From contig NZ_LAQO01000002.1 in assembly GCF_000971975.1 (NCBI RefSeq), forward strand, positions 372,001-436,000: 64,000 nt of DNA, in the 5' to 3' direction. Each line of letters begins with the position of its first letter. Position 1 is the stretch's first letter. The position numbers and the translations under genes were made by a program. This DNA is from Paenibacillus algorifonticola (GTDB taxonomy: Bacteria > Bacillota > Bacilli > Paenibacillales > Paenibacillaceae). The notes beneath the pieces are model-generated. The model saw only the letters and a list, made by a program, of their open reading frames with translations, was not told the origin of the DNA and searched no databases. Below are positions 63,879 through 64,000 of the stretch, piece by piece.

Positions 63879-64000
63879 TCAAGCCGAAGCGCTGCGACAT
63901 ATGGTAAAGGCAAGCAGCAGCGAAGGCGGCAAGCGCGAAACGCGCATATTGGCTGTCACCAGCGGCAAGGGCGGTGTTGGCAAGTCCAACTTTAGTCTTA
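63871..64000 (+). CDS. flhG: MinD-like ATPase FlhG (YlxH), 5' part
   Basis: The first 43 codons of a ParA/MinD-family ATPase that pairs with FlhF. RILAVTSGKGGVGKSNFSL contains the deviant Walker A motif. ATG 63871 overlaps the flhF stop by 8 bases. The gene runs out of the window. Confidence 0.93.
   Translation, partial: MNDQAEALRHMVKASSSEGGKRETRILAVTSGKGGVGKSNFSL

Noticed and set aside
1-64000. CRISPR arrays, prophage, insertion sequences, rRNA or tRNA genes
   Set aside because: Scanned for regular spacers, transposase or integrase motifs and tRNA-like ends; none seen. The repeats found are short and without coding parts.

Overview
The window is core chromosome of a motile, endospore-forming Bacillota, most likely Paenibacillus or a close relative. 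This rests on gene order (rsmD-coaD-ylbJ; fapR-plsX-fab-acpP-rnc-smc-ftsY-ffh-rpsP; sucCD-dprA-topA-trmFO-hslVU-codY followed by the fla/che operon), the sporulation gene ylbJ, a CodY regulator, a Bacillus-type FliY switch protein and frequent GTG/TTG starts behind strong GGAGG sites. Species assignment is inference.

Layout. 1-2690: the tail of a DUF1801 (YdhG-like) gene, a minus-strand cluster of three small envelope proteins of unknown function, and a secreted fibronectin-type-III protein. 2793-7826: rsmD, coaD, ylbJ (-), sepM/ylbL, tmcAL/ylbM (-). 7827-9000: a repeat-rich gap, then a sigma-A promoter driving yceD and rpmF. 9126-19777: a FapR operator followed by fapR, plsX, fabH, fabD, fabG, acpP, fabF, rnc and smc, so phospholipid and fatty-acid initiation and elongation genes follow one FapR site. 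19871-23362: ftsY, then a promoter and ylxM-ffh-rpsP-khpA (protein targeting and ribosome). 23641-27767: rimM, trmD, rplS (own promoter and leader), lepB, rbgA, rnhB. 28063-30699: a FliK-like and FlhB-C-terminus-like pair (ylqG, ylqH) and yraN. 30861-32432: comM (-). 32800-34934: sucCD. 35097-42683: dprA, topA, trmFO, hslV, hslU, codY. 42908-64000: a compact flagellar operon from flgB to the start of flhG, ordered basal-body rod, MS ring, switch, export ATPase, hook, C-ring, export gate, FlhF/FlhG.

The fab cluster makes acyl chains on ACP and feeds PlsX; FapR senses malonyl-CoA and controls supply. FtsY, Ffh and LepB form the secretion route. The flagellar genes encode nearly all of the type III export apparatus, rod, hook and C-ring.

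I see no CRISPR array, phage, insertion sequence or rRNA/tRNA gene. I did not find a convincing new multi-gene system: this is mostly conserved core. The best leads are non-coding: a 54-bp GC-rich repeat present in opposite orientations at 7867 and 16035, a 100-bp tandem unit, a palindromic pair replacing ylqD between khpA and rimM, a hairpin that pairs with the comM ribosome-binding site, and a branched stem structure between topA and trmFO.
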